Source of the DNA: Nanobdellota archaeon | GTDB taxonomy: Archaea > Nanobdellota > Nanobdellia > Pacearchaeales > GW2011-AR1 | NCBI GenBank assembly: GCA_018821425.1 | Contig: JAHJMH010000019.1 | Location: 1 to 31,962, forward strand | Length of the DNA stretch: 31,962 nt | Direction of reading: 5' to 3' | Shown here: positions 12,672 to 20,437 of the stretch, in pieces | How positions within the stretch are numbered: position 1 is the first letter of the stretch | Layout: each line of letters starts with the position of its first letter | The notes under the pieces: model-generated | Database searches by the model: none | What the model saw: the letters and a program-made list of their open reading frames with translations, nothing else | What the model was told of the DNA's origin: nothing | Program-made: the position numbers and the translations under genes

Positions 12672-15600
12672 CACCCGAAGAAAATAAAAAACAAGAAACG
12701 CAGAAAGAAGATCCCGCCCGCCCGCCCGCCGTGATTAGCGAAGACAAGAACGTAGTGAATACTGAAATTACTGCAGAGATGAAAAAGTCGTATCTTGATT
12801 ATGCTATGTCCGTTATAGTGTCGCGAGCGATTCCTGCGATTGAAGATGGGCTTAAGCCAGTTCAAAGAAGAATTCTTTACTCCATGTTGGGTCTTGGTTT
12901 GCAACCAAACAAACAGACTCGAAAATCTGCGAGAATTGTTGGAGATACTCTTGGTAAGTACCATCCTCACGGCGACCTTGCTGTTTATGAGGCAATGGTA
13001 AGAATGGCACAGAGTTTTACTCTTAGATATCCTCTCATTATTGGTCAAGGAAATTTCGGATGTTTTACAGAAGATACAGAGGTGAAATTAGTTGATGGAA
13101 GAAATTTATCTTTTTCAGAATTAATTGTAGAACATAAGCAAGGAAAGAGAAATTTTACATTTACCTTGGATGAAGATTTGAAAATAAAAATTGCAGAGAT
13201 TAAAAATCCGAGACTGACCAAAGAAAGTGAAGAGATTATGAAAGTTATGTTGGATAATGGCGAAGGAATAAAGTGTACGTTGAACCATAAATTTATGCTC
13301 AAGAATGGAACATATAAAGAAGCGCAGAATTTAAAGTCAGGGGATTCATTAATGCCTGTTTATGTAAAATTATCTACAGAGAAAGATAAGAGTAATCCAA
13401 AACTTCTTGGTTATAAAATGGTTTTCCAACCAAAAACAAATTCTTGGGATTTTTTACACATACTTTCAGATAACTGGAATTTAGAAAATGAGATTTACCA
13501 AAAATCTGAGGGGAGGATAAGGCACCATCTTGATTTTAATAAACTGAACAATAATCCAAGTAATATCCGGAGAATGCATTGGAAAGAGCATTGGAAAACC
13601 CATTATGATTTTACTTCTGAAAAACACAAGAATGACGAGGATTATAGAGAAAAATTAGCTGAGGGCAGAATGAGATTTTGGGCTAATCCTGAAAATAGAG
13701 AAGCATATTCTGAGAGGATGACTAAAAGAAATTTAAGAAATTGGAAGGAGGAAGATTATCAAGAAAAAATGAAAGTAATCTTAAGTGAAGTTAATAAAAA
13801 ATATCTAAAAGAACATCCTGAGAGGATAGAAGAAATTAGAAGAACAGCGTTGCTTACAATGAAAAGGATGTGGCAAACCCCAAAATATAAAAAATTGTTT
13901 AATGAAAAAATTATTGCTTCAAATAAAAAAAGAAAAACTAATTTAACAGGTAAAAAGAAATTTTTAACAATTTGCAATTATCTTAAGAATAATGGGCTTA
14001 TTCTTAATAAAAATAATTATGAAGAAATAAGAGATAAAATTTTCAAAATAAAAAGTTTTACTCAATGGGATTTAGGGATAACAAAATATTTTGGTGGAAA
14101 CCAAAATTTATTATTATGCGAGTTAAATCAAAATCACAAAGTTGTTGGGATAGAATTTTTAAGAGAACATAAAGATGTTTATGATTTAACTGTGGACAAA
14201 ACACATAATTTTGCATTGGCTTCCGGGGTGTTTGTTCATAATTCTGTTGACGGCGACCCTGCTGCGGCGCAAAGGTACACTGAAGCGAAGTTAGCCCCGA
14301 TCACAATGGATCTAATTGAAGATATTGATAAGGAAACGGTTAAATTCTCGCCTAATTTTGATGGTTCTATGAAGGAGCCGGACCTTCTTCCAGGGAAATT
14401 GCCCGCCCTTATGTTAAACGGCGCCTCGGGAATTGCAGTTGGAATGGCGACGAATATTCCGCCTCACAATCTTACAGAAGTTTGTGATGCGATTATTGCT
14501 TACGTAAAAAATTCTGATATAAGTATTGAGGAGCTCGCGAAAATTGTTACTGCTCCTGATTTCCCGACGGGGGGTTCTGTTTCCGGAGATATGCTCGAAC
14601 TTTACAAGACCGGAAGGGGAAAACTTATTTTGAGGGGAAAAACTAATACTGAGTCTTTGAAATCCAAGGACGCAATTGTGATTACTGAAATTCCTTACAT
14701 GTTGAATAAATCCACTTTGGTTACGCAGATTGCAGATATGGTTCAGAATAAAAAATTAAGAGACATTTCCGATATAAGGGACGAATCTTCGAAAGGGAAG
14801 ACAAGGATAGTCATTGAATTAAGAAAGGGGGCGAATTCTAAATTTGTTATTAATTCTCTTTACAAATACACGCGGCTCCAGGATTCTTTTAATGTGAATT
14901 TCCTTGCGCTGGTTAAAGGACGACCTCGCGTGATGACTCTTAGGGATGTTGTTAGAGAATATGTTGATTATAGAAAAAATATTATAACGAACAGAACTAA
15001 ATTTGATTTGAAGAAAGCTAAAGATAGAATTGAGATTGTTCTTGGGTTACTAAAGGCGTTGAAAGATATTGATGCTATTATCAAATTTATAAAGGCTTCC
15101 AAGAATTCTGTGGATGCTCTCGAAGGTCTTCTTAAGAAATTTGGTTTCACAAGGAGACAGGCACAGGCTGTTCTTGAAACGCGACTTCAACAGCTCACAA
15201 GTTTGGAACATGGCAAACTTCAGAAAGAACAGGATGAATTAAATTTGAAAATTTCTGAATTTGAGAAGATACTCGGGGATGTGAAAGAAATTTTGAAAGT
15301 TATCGTTCGTGAAGTTAATGAATTAAAGAAGAATTATGGAGATAACCGAAGGACTACGGTTCTGCAGAGAATGAGTGAGATTTCAGAAAAGGATCTTGTT
15401 CAGAAAAAAGAAGTTGTTGTTACGATAACGGAGAAGGGCTATTGCAAGAGAATGGATGTTAAATCTTACAGGGAACAGCGACGTGGGGGTAGGGGAGTTA
15501 TTGGAAGCGGTCTTGCAACAGGAGATTTTGTAAGGCAGCTTATTACTTGTTCAACTTATGATTACTTAATGTTCTTCACGACGAGGGGAAAAGTTTTATG

Positions 15601-16339
15601 GTTGAAGGCTTACGATATTCCGGAAGCAGAAAGATACAGCAAGGGAAAATCTCTCGCGAATCTTCTTAGTTTGAAAGATGAAACTGTTTCGAGCGTTATA
15701 TCTGTGAGCAAGTTTGAGGACTTCCTTTTCATGGCAACGAAAAAAGGAATTGTTAAAAGAATCTCCTTGGAGAATTTCTCAAGGCCGAGAGCTTCAGGTT
15801 TGCGCGCGATTAATCTTCCTGCTGACAATTCGGACGAGTTGATTGAAGTTCAAGTTATGAAAAAAGGCGACGAGGTTCTTCTTGCTACGAGGAAAGGTCA
15901 AGCAATAAGATTTAACAGTAATGATGTTAGGGATATGGGTCGCGCAAGTTATGGGGTCAATGGAATAAGATTGGGTAAGGATGATGAAGTTGTCAGTCTT
16001 GAATTGTTGGGAACTAAAGAAGTTTTGACTATCACAAAGAATGGATATGGAAAGCAAACAAAAGTTCAGGATTATAGAAAAACAGCGAGAGCAGGGAAGG
16101 GTGTTATGAACTTGAAAGTTTCGGAAAAAACGGGCGAGGTTGTTACGACGGTTTCAACACAGCCAAGTGATTCAATAATCATTACGACAGCGAAGGGAAT
16201 GGTCATAAGAACTTCTCTAAAGAATATAAGAGTGATGGGTCGCGCGACTCAAGGGGTTCGTGTAGTTAAGTTGTCGCCAGGAGACAGCGTTACTGATTTG
16301 ATAAAGGTTCATGAGAATGGTGAAGAAATAGTTGAATAG
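12668..16339 (+). CDS. gyrA: DNA gyrase subunit A precursor containing an intein
   Basis: 1223-residue precursor. After removal of the 394-residue intein (132-525) the product is 829 residues, normal for GyrA. The breakage-reunion domain starts SYLDYAMSVIVSRAIPAIEDG; the winged-helix region has GDTLGKYHPHGD. The catalytic Tyr is in RYTEAKLAP (precursor residue 537, 143 after splicing). The C-terminal domain carries a GyrA box, QRRGGRG, and six-bladed-propeller-like repeats, marking gyrase rather than topoisomerase IV. The N-terminal extension contains DPARPPAV from a CCCG repeat. Start at 12668 overlaps the ACT gene stop. Confidence 0.95.
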   Translation: MTPEENKKQETQKEDPARPPAVISEDKNVVNTEITAEMKKSYLDYAMSVIVSRAIPAIEDGLKPVQRRILYSMLGLGLQPNKQTRKSARIVGDTLGKYHPHGDLAVYEAMVRMAQSFTLRYPLIIGQGNFGCFTEDTEVKLVDGRNLSFSELIVEHKQGKRNFTFTLDEDLKIKIAEIKNPRLTKESEEIMKVMLDNGEGIKCTLNHKFMLKNGTYKEAQNLKSGDSLMPVYVKLSTEKDKSNPKLLGYKMVFQPKTNSWDFLHILSDNWNLENEIYQKSEGRIRHHLDFNKLNNNPSNIRRMHWKEHWKTHYDFTSEKHKNDEDYREKLAEGRMRFWANPENREAYSERMTKRNLRNWKEEDYQEKMKVILSEVNKKYLKEHPERIEEIRRTALLTMKRMWQTPKYKKLFNEKIIASNKKRKTNLTGKKKFLTICNYLKNNGLILNKNNYEEIRDKIFKIKSFTQWDLGITKYFGGNQNLLLCELNQNHKVVGIEFLREHKDVYDLTVDKTHNFALASGVFVHNSVDGDPAAAQRYTEAKLAPITMDLIEDIDKETVKFSPNFDGSMKEPDLLPGKLPALMLNGASGIAVGMATNIPPHNLTEVCDAIIAYVKNSDISIEELAKIVTAPDFPTGGSVSGDMLELYKTGRGKLILRGKTNTESLKSKDAIVITEIPYMLNKSTLVTQIADMVQNKKLRDISDIRDESSKGKTRIVIELRKGANSKFVINSLYKYTRLQDSFNVNFLALVKGRPRVMTLRDVVREYVDYRKNIITNRTKFDLKKAKDRIEIVLGLLKALKDIDAIIKFIKASKNSVDALEGLLKKFGFTRRQAQAVLETRLQQLTSLEHGKLQKEQDELNLKISEFEKILGDVKEILKVIVREVNELKKNYGDNRRTTVLQRMSEISEKDLVQKKEVVVTITEKGYCKRMDVKSYREQRRGGRGVIGSGLATGDFVRQLITCSTYDYLMFFTTRGKVLWLKAYDIPEAERYSKGKSLANLLSLKDETVSSVISVSKFEDFLFMATKKGIVKRISLENFSRPRASGLRAINLPADNSDELIEVQVMKKGDEVLLATRKGQAIRFNSNDVRDMGRASYGVNGIRLGKDDEVVSLELLGTKEVLTITKNGYGKQTKVQDYRKTARAGKGVMNLKVSEKTGEVVTTVSTQPSDSIIITTAKGMVIRTSLKNIRVMGRATQGVRVVKLSPGDSVTDLIKVHENGEEIVE
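12713..12730 (+). repeat. Tetranucleotide CCCG repeat near the gyrA start
   Basis: Four and a half CCCG units at codons 16-21 of gyrA. Loss or gain of one unit would shift the frame. A related tract, GCCCGCCCGCCC (8056-8067), lies near the kae1 3' end, and both encode ARPPA. Confidence 0.85.
13061..14242 (+). mobile_element. GyrA intein with HNH homing endonuclease
   Basis: Intein of 394 residues, from Cys132 (CFTEDTEVKLVDG, block A) to VFVHN (block G), with Ser526 as the +1 extein residue. Block B is IKCTLNHKFML and block F is DVYDLTVDKTHNFALASG. The insertion splits the conserved gyrase stretch GQGNFG/SVDGD. Between the splicing blocks, intein residues about 155-182 read HHLDFNKLNNNPSNIRRMHW then KEHWKTH, an HNH nuclease motif. 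A Lys-rich helical region (RMRFWANPENRE, RMWQTPKYKKLF) follows and probably binds DNA. No LAGLIDADG motif was seen. All splice residues are present, so it should be active in splicing. Confidence 0.93.
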
Positions 16340-16542
16340 AATGGAAAGGCAGTCTTTAACTGAAAAAAAGGTGCGCGCTTCGCGCGATTGATGTTGCTCC
16401 GAAATGCCTCGAACGCCGGCGGGCACGAAGTTTCTCCGTGAGAATATACCTAACATAAAAAACTCCAATGAGATTAAATAACAATTGACTCGTTAGGCTC
16501 ACATATTAATTAAAGATAACTTAAACAGCATGAATATTAGAA
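16340..16542. other. Intergenic region with GC-rich palindrome
   Basis: No gene. A hairpin GCGCG-CTT-CGCGC at 16372-16384 follows the gyrA stop by about 30 bases and may end transcription or be one of the dispersed GC-rich mini-hairpins. The rest is unremarkable; gyrA and the minus-strand secreted gene converge here. Confidence 0.5.
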
Positions 16543-17664
16543 TTATTTATTCTCTTGCTTTAGAGCATCTTCGTTTTCATCTTCCTCGTCTTCGGTTTCC
16601 AAAACAAGAATGTTATTTATATCCTCATCTGTAAGTGAAAAGAGTCTTTCTATTATTGCATTAACTATAACTTGTCTATTATCGCTGTCAATAATAAATT
16701 TCCACTCAAATTCAACTTCAGTTAAACCATCCTCAGACTCTATTTTAACTTTTAATTTATCTTTACTTTCAGGAGGCTCATCACTTTCACCAATTTTAAG
16801 CAGACTATTTATCTCTTCCGAACTTAATATTAATTTACTTAAAATTTCAGAAATCACATCATCTGTGTTTGTGATTTCAGTTTCAAACTCTAATTCAACT
16901 TCAATTTCAGAACTCCCATTTAGAGTTTCTACATTTATTTCCAATTCCTCGTCAATCTTAATGTCTCCGAATTTTTCTTCTAGTTCTTCATCATCAGATA
17001 CTATTTCGTCTTCTAAGGTTTCATTACCGACTATTTCATTTTTGTCAGCAATTTTTTCACCAGTTATTATGAATGCCCACCAAGGGGTATTAACATCTAT
17101 GATTTCTCCAGTTTCAGGATCTATTTGTGTTTGCACCTTCATTGAAAGTTTGATTATTCCTAAAAATCGCCCCGGATGTTCTGAGTTAATTTTGTAAACC
17201 ACTCTTGGGATATTTTTGTGCTCTATTTCATCAATTGAAAACTCCGTTATGTTATTTGCTTTTAATCTTTCCATTATTAGAACTCTAAGTTTTTCAGGAG
17301 TAACTCTTATTCTGTGCCTTTCTCCTTCTGAATCTACAATAGAAAGGTTTGCTCCATTACCCTCAACTTTTAATCTTGTTCTTATTTCTGTTTGACCATC
17401 TTTTACTCTTATTTTTCTTTCAGACCTAATTTCTTTTTCAACCTCACCCTCTATTACTCTTATTCTTGTCTCGGCTCTGACTCTTGCCGAATCATCATCA
17501 TCATCATCAGAGTTATCATTTGAGCTTCCCGAATTGTCTGCGGATGCGGCGTTTTCGGAATTGCCTATTCCCGCATTTACCGAATCGGCGAGAACAAATG
17601 AAGAATTAATTAGAATTCCGAATGCTAGAACTAATAACAAAGAAACTATCACAGCCCTTTTCAT
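16543..17664 (-). CDS. Secreted acidic protein of unknown function
   Basis: 373 residues with a clear signal peptide (MKRAVIVSLLLVLAFGILIN, likely cut after VLADS). An Asn/Ser/Asp-rich linker with a run of Asp (about 38-60) leads to a highly charged beta-rich region with RVRAETRIRVIEGEVEKEIR and similar alternating patterns. The C-terminal half is strongly acidic and contains paired similar segments ending EEINSLLKI and EDINNILVL, about 70 residues apart, suggesting an internal duplication. No membrane anchor at the C-terminus. No recognised catalytic motif. Role outside the cell is unknown. Confidence 0.65.
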   Translation of the reverse strand: MKRAVIVSLLLVLAFGILINSSFVLADSVNAGIGNSENAASADNSGSSNDNSDDDDDDSARVRAETRIRVIEGEVEKEIRSERKIRVKDGQTEIRTRLKVEGNGANLSIVDSEGERHRIRVTPEKLRVLIMERLKANNITEFSIDEIEHKNIPRVVYKINSEHPGRFLGIIKLSMKVQTQIDPETGEIIDVNTPWWAFIITGEKIADKNEIVGNETLEDEIVSDDEELEEKFGDIKIDEELEINVETLNGSSEIEVELEFETEITNTDDVISEILSKLILSSEEINSLLKIGESDEPPESKDKLKVKIESEDGLTEVEFEWKFIIDSDNRQVIVNAIIERLFSLTDEDINNILVLETEDEEDENEDALKQENK

Positions 17665-17683
17665 AAAAGTATTATAGGATTAT

Positions 17684-17845
17684 ATCTTATAAACATTTCT
17701 TTCTCTATCTGAGAATTAAACAACGTCGCCCCAGCCAATTAATCGCCAGTGACCCTCGATGTTTCTCGCTATTCCGACTTATCTTCTTTCAGAATTACTA
17801 CTGGAATGTTTAAGATTACTTCGACTTCGTCACCAGATATTTTTT
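17684..17845 (-). pseudogene. Duplicated 3' end of the aIF2 gamma gene, frameshifted
   Basis: 162 bases match 18530-18692 with a single difference: one C missing after 17778, which breaks the frame. It covers 32 bases beyond the stop codon, the last 20 or so codons in frame (ending GHWRLIGWGDVV) and the preceding codons out of frame. It stops in a T run at 17840-17845. It is a truncated extra copy lying on the far side of the relBE module from the intact gene. Confidence 0.95.
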
Positions 17846-17861
17846 TGGTGGACTATAGAAA

Positions 17862-17871
17862 ATTTTATATA
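17862..17871 (+). promoter_or_regulatory. TATA-type promoter of relBE
   Basis: ATTTTATATA ends 21 bases before the relB ATG and starts about 17 bases after the end of the aIF2 gamma remnant, so the promoter belongs to the module. Confidence 0.6.
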
Positions 17872-17892
17872 ATCGCCTTTTGTTAATCTAGT

Positions 17893-18087
17893 ATGGTTGA
17901 ATCAATAAGTCTCGAACAAGTTTATCAGAAATTGGAGGGTATAGAGTTGTTTATGAAAAAGTTTGAACAGCTTGCAGAAGATATGGAATTTGCGAGGAGG
18001 ACTGAAGAGGCTATTAGAAGGCATGAAGAAGGAAACTTCACTGAAATGGACTCAAAAGATTTTTTGAAAGAACTTGAAAAATGGTGA
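17893..18087 (+). CDS. relB: RelB-like antitoxin
   Basis: 64 residues: SISLEQVYQKLEGIELFMKK, then EFARRTEEAIRRHEEGNFTE, ending FLKELEKW. This charged helical layout with a short Met-Asp-Ser stretch is familiar from archaeal RelB-type antitoxins that wrap around RelE. It lacks an obvious N-terminal DNA-binding domain. It overlaps the toxin gene by seven bases. Assignment depends partly on the partner. Confidence 0.75.
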   Translation: MVESISLEQVYQKLEGIELFMKKFEQLAEDMEFARRTEEAIRRHEEGNFTEMDSKDFLKELEKW

Positions 18088-18329
18088 GAGTTATTTATGA
18101 TGAAATTTTTAAACGAGCTGTTTCTAAAACGAAAGACTCATCTGTTCAGAAGAATATAAAAAATAAAATCTCAAAAATTATTGACAATCCAGAGGTTGGG
18201 AAGCCGATGGGTTACGGACGGAAAGGAACAAGGGAAGTTTATGTCGACTCTTTTCGCCTTTCTTATAGGTATACAAGAGAAAAAAACCTTGTGGAGTTCC
18301 TTGACTTTTATCATAAAGATAGACAATAA
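18081..18329 (+). CDS. relE: RelE/ParE-family toxin
   Basis: 82 residues with the RelE/ParE fold pattern: IYDEIFKRAVSK helix, NKISKIIDNPEVGKPM, then GTREVYVDSFRLSYRY and a final strand VEFLDFYHKDRQ. RelE toxins cut mRNA in the ribosome; ParE relatives poison gyrase, and sequence alone does not separate them here. ATG 18081 overlaps the antitoxin stop; a GTG at 18084 is an alternative. The gene runs against the neighbouring aIF2 gamma gene. Confidence 0.82.
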   Translation: MVRVIYDEIFKRAVSKTKDSSVQKNIKNKISKIIDNPEVGKPMGYGRKGTREVYVDSFRLSYRYTREKNLVEFLDFYHKDRQ

Positions 18330-18529
18330 ATTTAGAAATCTTATTAGTTTCTTTCACTTGTTATTTGGATTTTGCGTCGGGAAACAATATTAATAAATAA
18401 AATTCTCTGATTAATTCTTGCAGGTTAGAAGCCATTATCTATTTTATTTTTCCATCTGATATATTCTTCCCATAAGATATTGGGTCCAAAGCTCATTTGG
18501 TTTCCTTTTTATCATATTAAAGAAATAAA
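18330..18529. other. Gap between relE and the aIF2 gamma 3' repeat
   Basis: 200 AT-rich bases belonging to the unique part of the module. A minus-strand ORF of 23 codons (18425-18496, starting MSFGPNILWEEYIRWKNK) has an AAAAGGAA upstream and reads protein-like, but is too short to call. Confidence 0.4.
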
Positions 18530-18692
18530 ATCTTATAAACATTTCTTTCTCTATCTGAGAATTAAACAACGTCGCCCCAGCCAATTAATCGCCAGTGACC
18601 CTCGATGTTTCTCGCTATTCCGACCTTATCTTCTTTCAGAATTACTACTGGAATGTTTAAGATTACTTCGACTTCGTCACCAGATATTTTTT
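18530..18692. repeat. Direct repeat, copy at the intact aIF2 gamma 3' end
   Basis: Matches 17684-17845 except for one extra C. It spans 32 bases after the aIF2 gamma stop and the last 43 codons of the gene. The 684 bases between the copies hold relBE. Confidence 0.95.
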
Positions 18693-19767
18693 CGATTGTG
18701 CCGACGGTGATGGTAGTATTTATGCTCAGCATGAGAAGTTCTTTTGTTTTTAATGGTTCTACTATTTTTTCTTTGTTTAATCCCGAGACTTCTTTGAATA
18801 GTGTCGCTTTCATTTTTAGGCTGTGGCTTATTTCGGGGAGTGAACCAATACTGGACACGATGCATCCTCTCAGAAAATCAGCTTTTGTTATTGAAGGGTC
18901 AAGGGCGGTTTCGATTGAGATGCTTGCACCTGGCGAGACTTCGTTTACAGATTCTTTCCCTCGATAAAGAGAGAGAATTTTTGTTGTAAGAGTTTTGTAC
19001 TCCATTTCTCCGTGAGATTTTTTTATGTTTATTCCCGGTTTTATTTCAATTTCATCTCCGATTTTTAGAACTCCTTTTTTCAGAATTCCTCCGAGGATTC
19101 CTCCGTGAAGTTTTTCAATTTCAGAGCCCGGTCGGTTTATGTCAAAACTTCTTGCGACGAAAAATAGTGGTTCAGATTTTAAATCTCTTTCAGGAATTTT
19201 TATTTTCATAATTTCTTCAAATATTTTGTCGATGTTAATCTCCTGTTGTGCGGAGACGGGAATTATTGGAGCGTTTTCCATAATTGTTCCTTTCAAGAAT
19301 TCTTTTATCTCCTTGTAATTTTCCATGGCTTGTTCTTTGCTCGTGAGGTCTATCTTATTTTGAACGACTATAATGTCCTTGATGTTTTTCGCCTGAAGTG
19401 CCATTAAATGTTCTCTTGTCTGAGGTTTTATTCCTTCGTTTGCGGCTACTACGAGGATTGCAGCGTCGATGATTGCTGCGCCGGAAAGCATGGTCGCCAT
19501 GAGCATTTCGTGCCCTGGCGCGTCAATAAAACTTACATATCTAACCGGAGTTCCCCTTTTTTCATTTTCTGTTTCTTTATTTGAGAATCCCGAGGGGTGT
19601 TGGAAAATTGTTGTTTCAGCGTAGCCAAGTTTTATTGTAATTCCCCGTTTGAGTTCTTCAGAGTGTGTGTCTGTAAATTTTCCTGAGAGCCTGCTAAGAA
19701 GTGTCGTCTTTCCGTGGTCAATGTGCCCAACAACTCCGATGTTAATTTCAGGTAATCCTTTGTCCAT
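18562..19767 (-). CDS. eif2g: Translation initiation factor aIF2 subunit gamma
   Basis: 401 residues. GTPase domain with G1 GHIDHGKTT, switch II IDAPGHEMLMATMLSGAAII, and G4 NKIDL; two beta-barrel domains follow. It carries initiator tRNA to the small subunit in a complex with alpha and beta subunits. Archaeal gamma subunits normally hold a Cys4 zinc knuckle before the DAPGHE motif; here the corresponding stretch (ETTIFQHPSGFSNKETENEK) has no Cys. TATA-like sequence CTATTAAAAAC (minus strand, 19788-19798) lies 21-31 bases before ATG 19767. A truncated 3' copy lies at 17684-17845. Confidence 0.92.
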   Translation of the reverse strand: MDKGLPEINIGVVGHIDHGKTTLLSRLSGKFTDTHSEELKRGITIKLGYAETTIFQHPSGFSNKETENEKRGTPVRYVSFIDAPGHEMLMATMLSGAAIIDAAILVVAANEGIKPQTREHLMALQAKNIKDIIVVQNKIDLTSKEQAMENYKEIKEFLKGTIMENAPIIPVSAQQEINIDKIFEEIMKIKIPERDLKSEPLFFVARSFDINRPGSEIEKLHGGILGGILKKGVLKIGDEIEIKPGINIKKSHGEMEYKTLTTKILSLYRGKESVNEVSPGASISIETALDPSITKADFLRGCIVSSIGSLPEISHSLKMKATLFKEVSGLNKEKIVEPLKTKELLMLSINTTITVGTIEKISGDEVEVILNIPVVILKEDKVGIARNIEGHWRLIGWGDVV

Positions 19768-19804
19768 GAGAATAAATTGAGGAATTAGTTTTTAATAGTT
19801 TGGT

Positions 19805-19972
19805 TTACACTTTTATGTATGGAAGGGATTCAATGTTTCGAGTTATATTTCTCATTATGTAATCTTCGATTCTTTGATTCAGTTTAACCCATCCTTCCAA
19901 GATTTCTTCTTCTCTTGTTAGTGCATTTCGAATGAATCTTCCTTGTTCTGTTGTTGCATAAGTTCCATTCAT
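19805..19972 (-). CDS. Small ORF, possibly a gene remnant
   Basis: 55 codons from ATG 19972: MNGTYATTEQGRFIRNALTR, then EEEILEGWVKLNQRIEDYIM, ending ESLPYIKV. Composition is protein-like and helical. The open frame continues upstream of the Met (KIYSWLFVETK) to the stop of the lipoprotein gene without another start. It may therefore be the C-terminus of a larger lost protein rather than a complete gene. No match recognised. Confidence 0.4.
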   Translation of the reverse strand: MNGTYATTEQGRFIRNALTREEEILEGWVKLNQRIEDYIMRNITRNIESLPYIKV

Positions 19973-20026
19973 TTTTGTTTCTACAAATAACCATGAATAA
20001 ATTTTTAGATAATTTCTGGAGTGGTT

Positions 20027-20371
20027 CTAGAATTGTTCGCCTTGCACTAATCTTTCGCGACTGTAATGAGAAGTATCTGGAAGTATTTTTACTATGCTCC
20101 CATGATTAAAAGAGAAAAATGGTTCTCTGTGTTTGAATTTGTATCTTTCTCCAATTTCAAGTTTTTTTTTCAGAGAAGAATTTCCCTCGAGTTTGAATTT
20201 TGCAGGGTTCTCTCTTAAGTGAAGAGGCAAGTCATCAAATACATAAATAGTTTTTCCGGGCTCTATTGTTTCATTATATCCTTGATAAAATTCATGACTA
20301 GTTTTTTCTTCTCTTCCGCAAGCTGTCATAAATCCTAATGCTAATATTGTCAAAAGTGTTCTTGGTTTCAT
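20027..20371 (-). CDS. Putative lipoprotein
   Basis: 114 residues. The N-terminus MKPRTLLTILALGFMTACGR is a basic-hydrophobic signal ending in a lipobox-like FMTAC, so lipid attachment at Cys18 is likely. The remainder is a charged, beta-rich domain (ETIEPGKTIYVFDDLPLHLR) without a known motif. It lies between the aIF2 gamma gene and the Kef-type antiporter on the same strand. Function unknown. Confidence 0.6.
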   Translation of the reverse strand: MKPRTLLTILALGFMTACGREEKTSHEFYQGYNETIEPGKTIYVFDDLPLHLRENPAKFKLEGNSSLKKKLEIGERYKFKHREPFFSFNHGSIVKILPDTSHYSRERLVQGEQF

Positions 20372-20437
20372 AAAAAATCAACTCATAAGCGTTTTATAAA
20401 TCTTATGGTTGTTACTATTTTGTAAAAGGAACATTAT

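Noticed and set aside
16610..17197. Long plus-strand Ser-rich frame opposite the secreted protein
   Set aside because: Shadow of the acidic Glu/Asp-rich minus-strand gene, which has a signal peptide.
18425..18496. 23-codon minus-strand ORF MSFGPNILWEEYIRWKNK
   Set aside because: Has a possible ribosome binding site but is too short to support as a gene; noted in the gap entry only.
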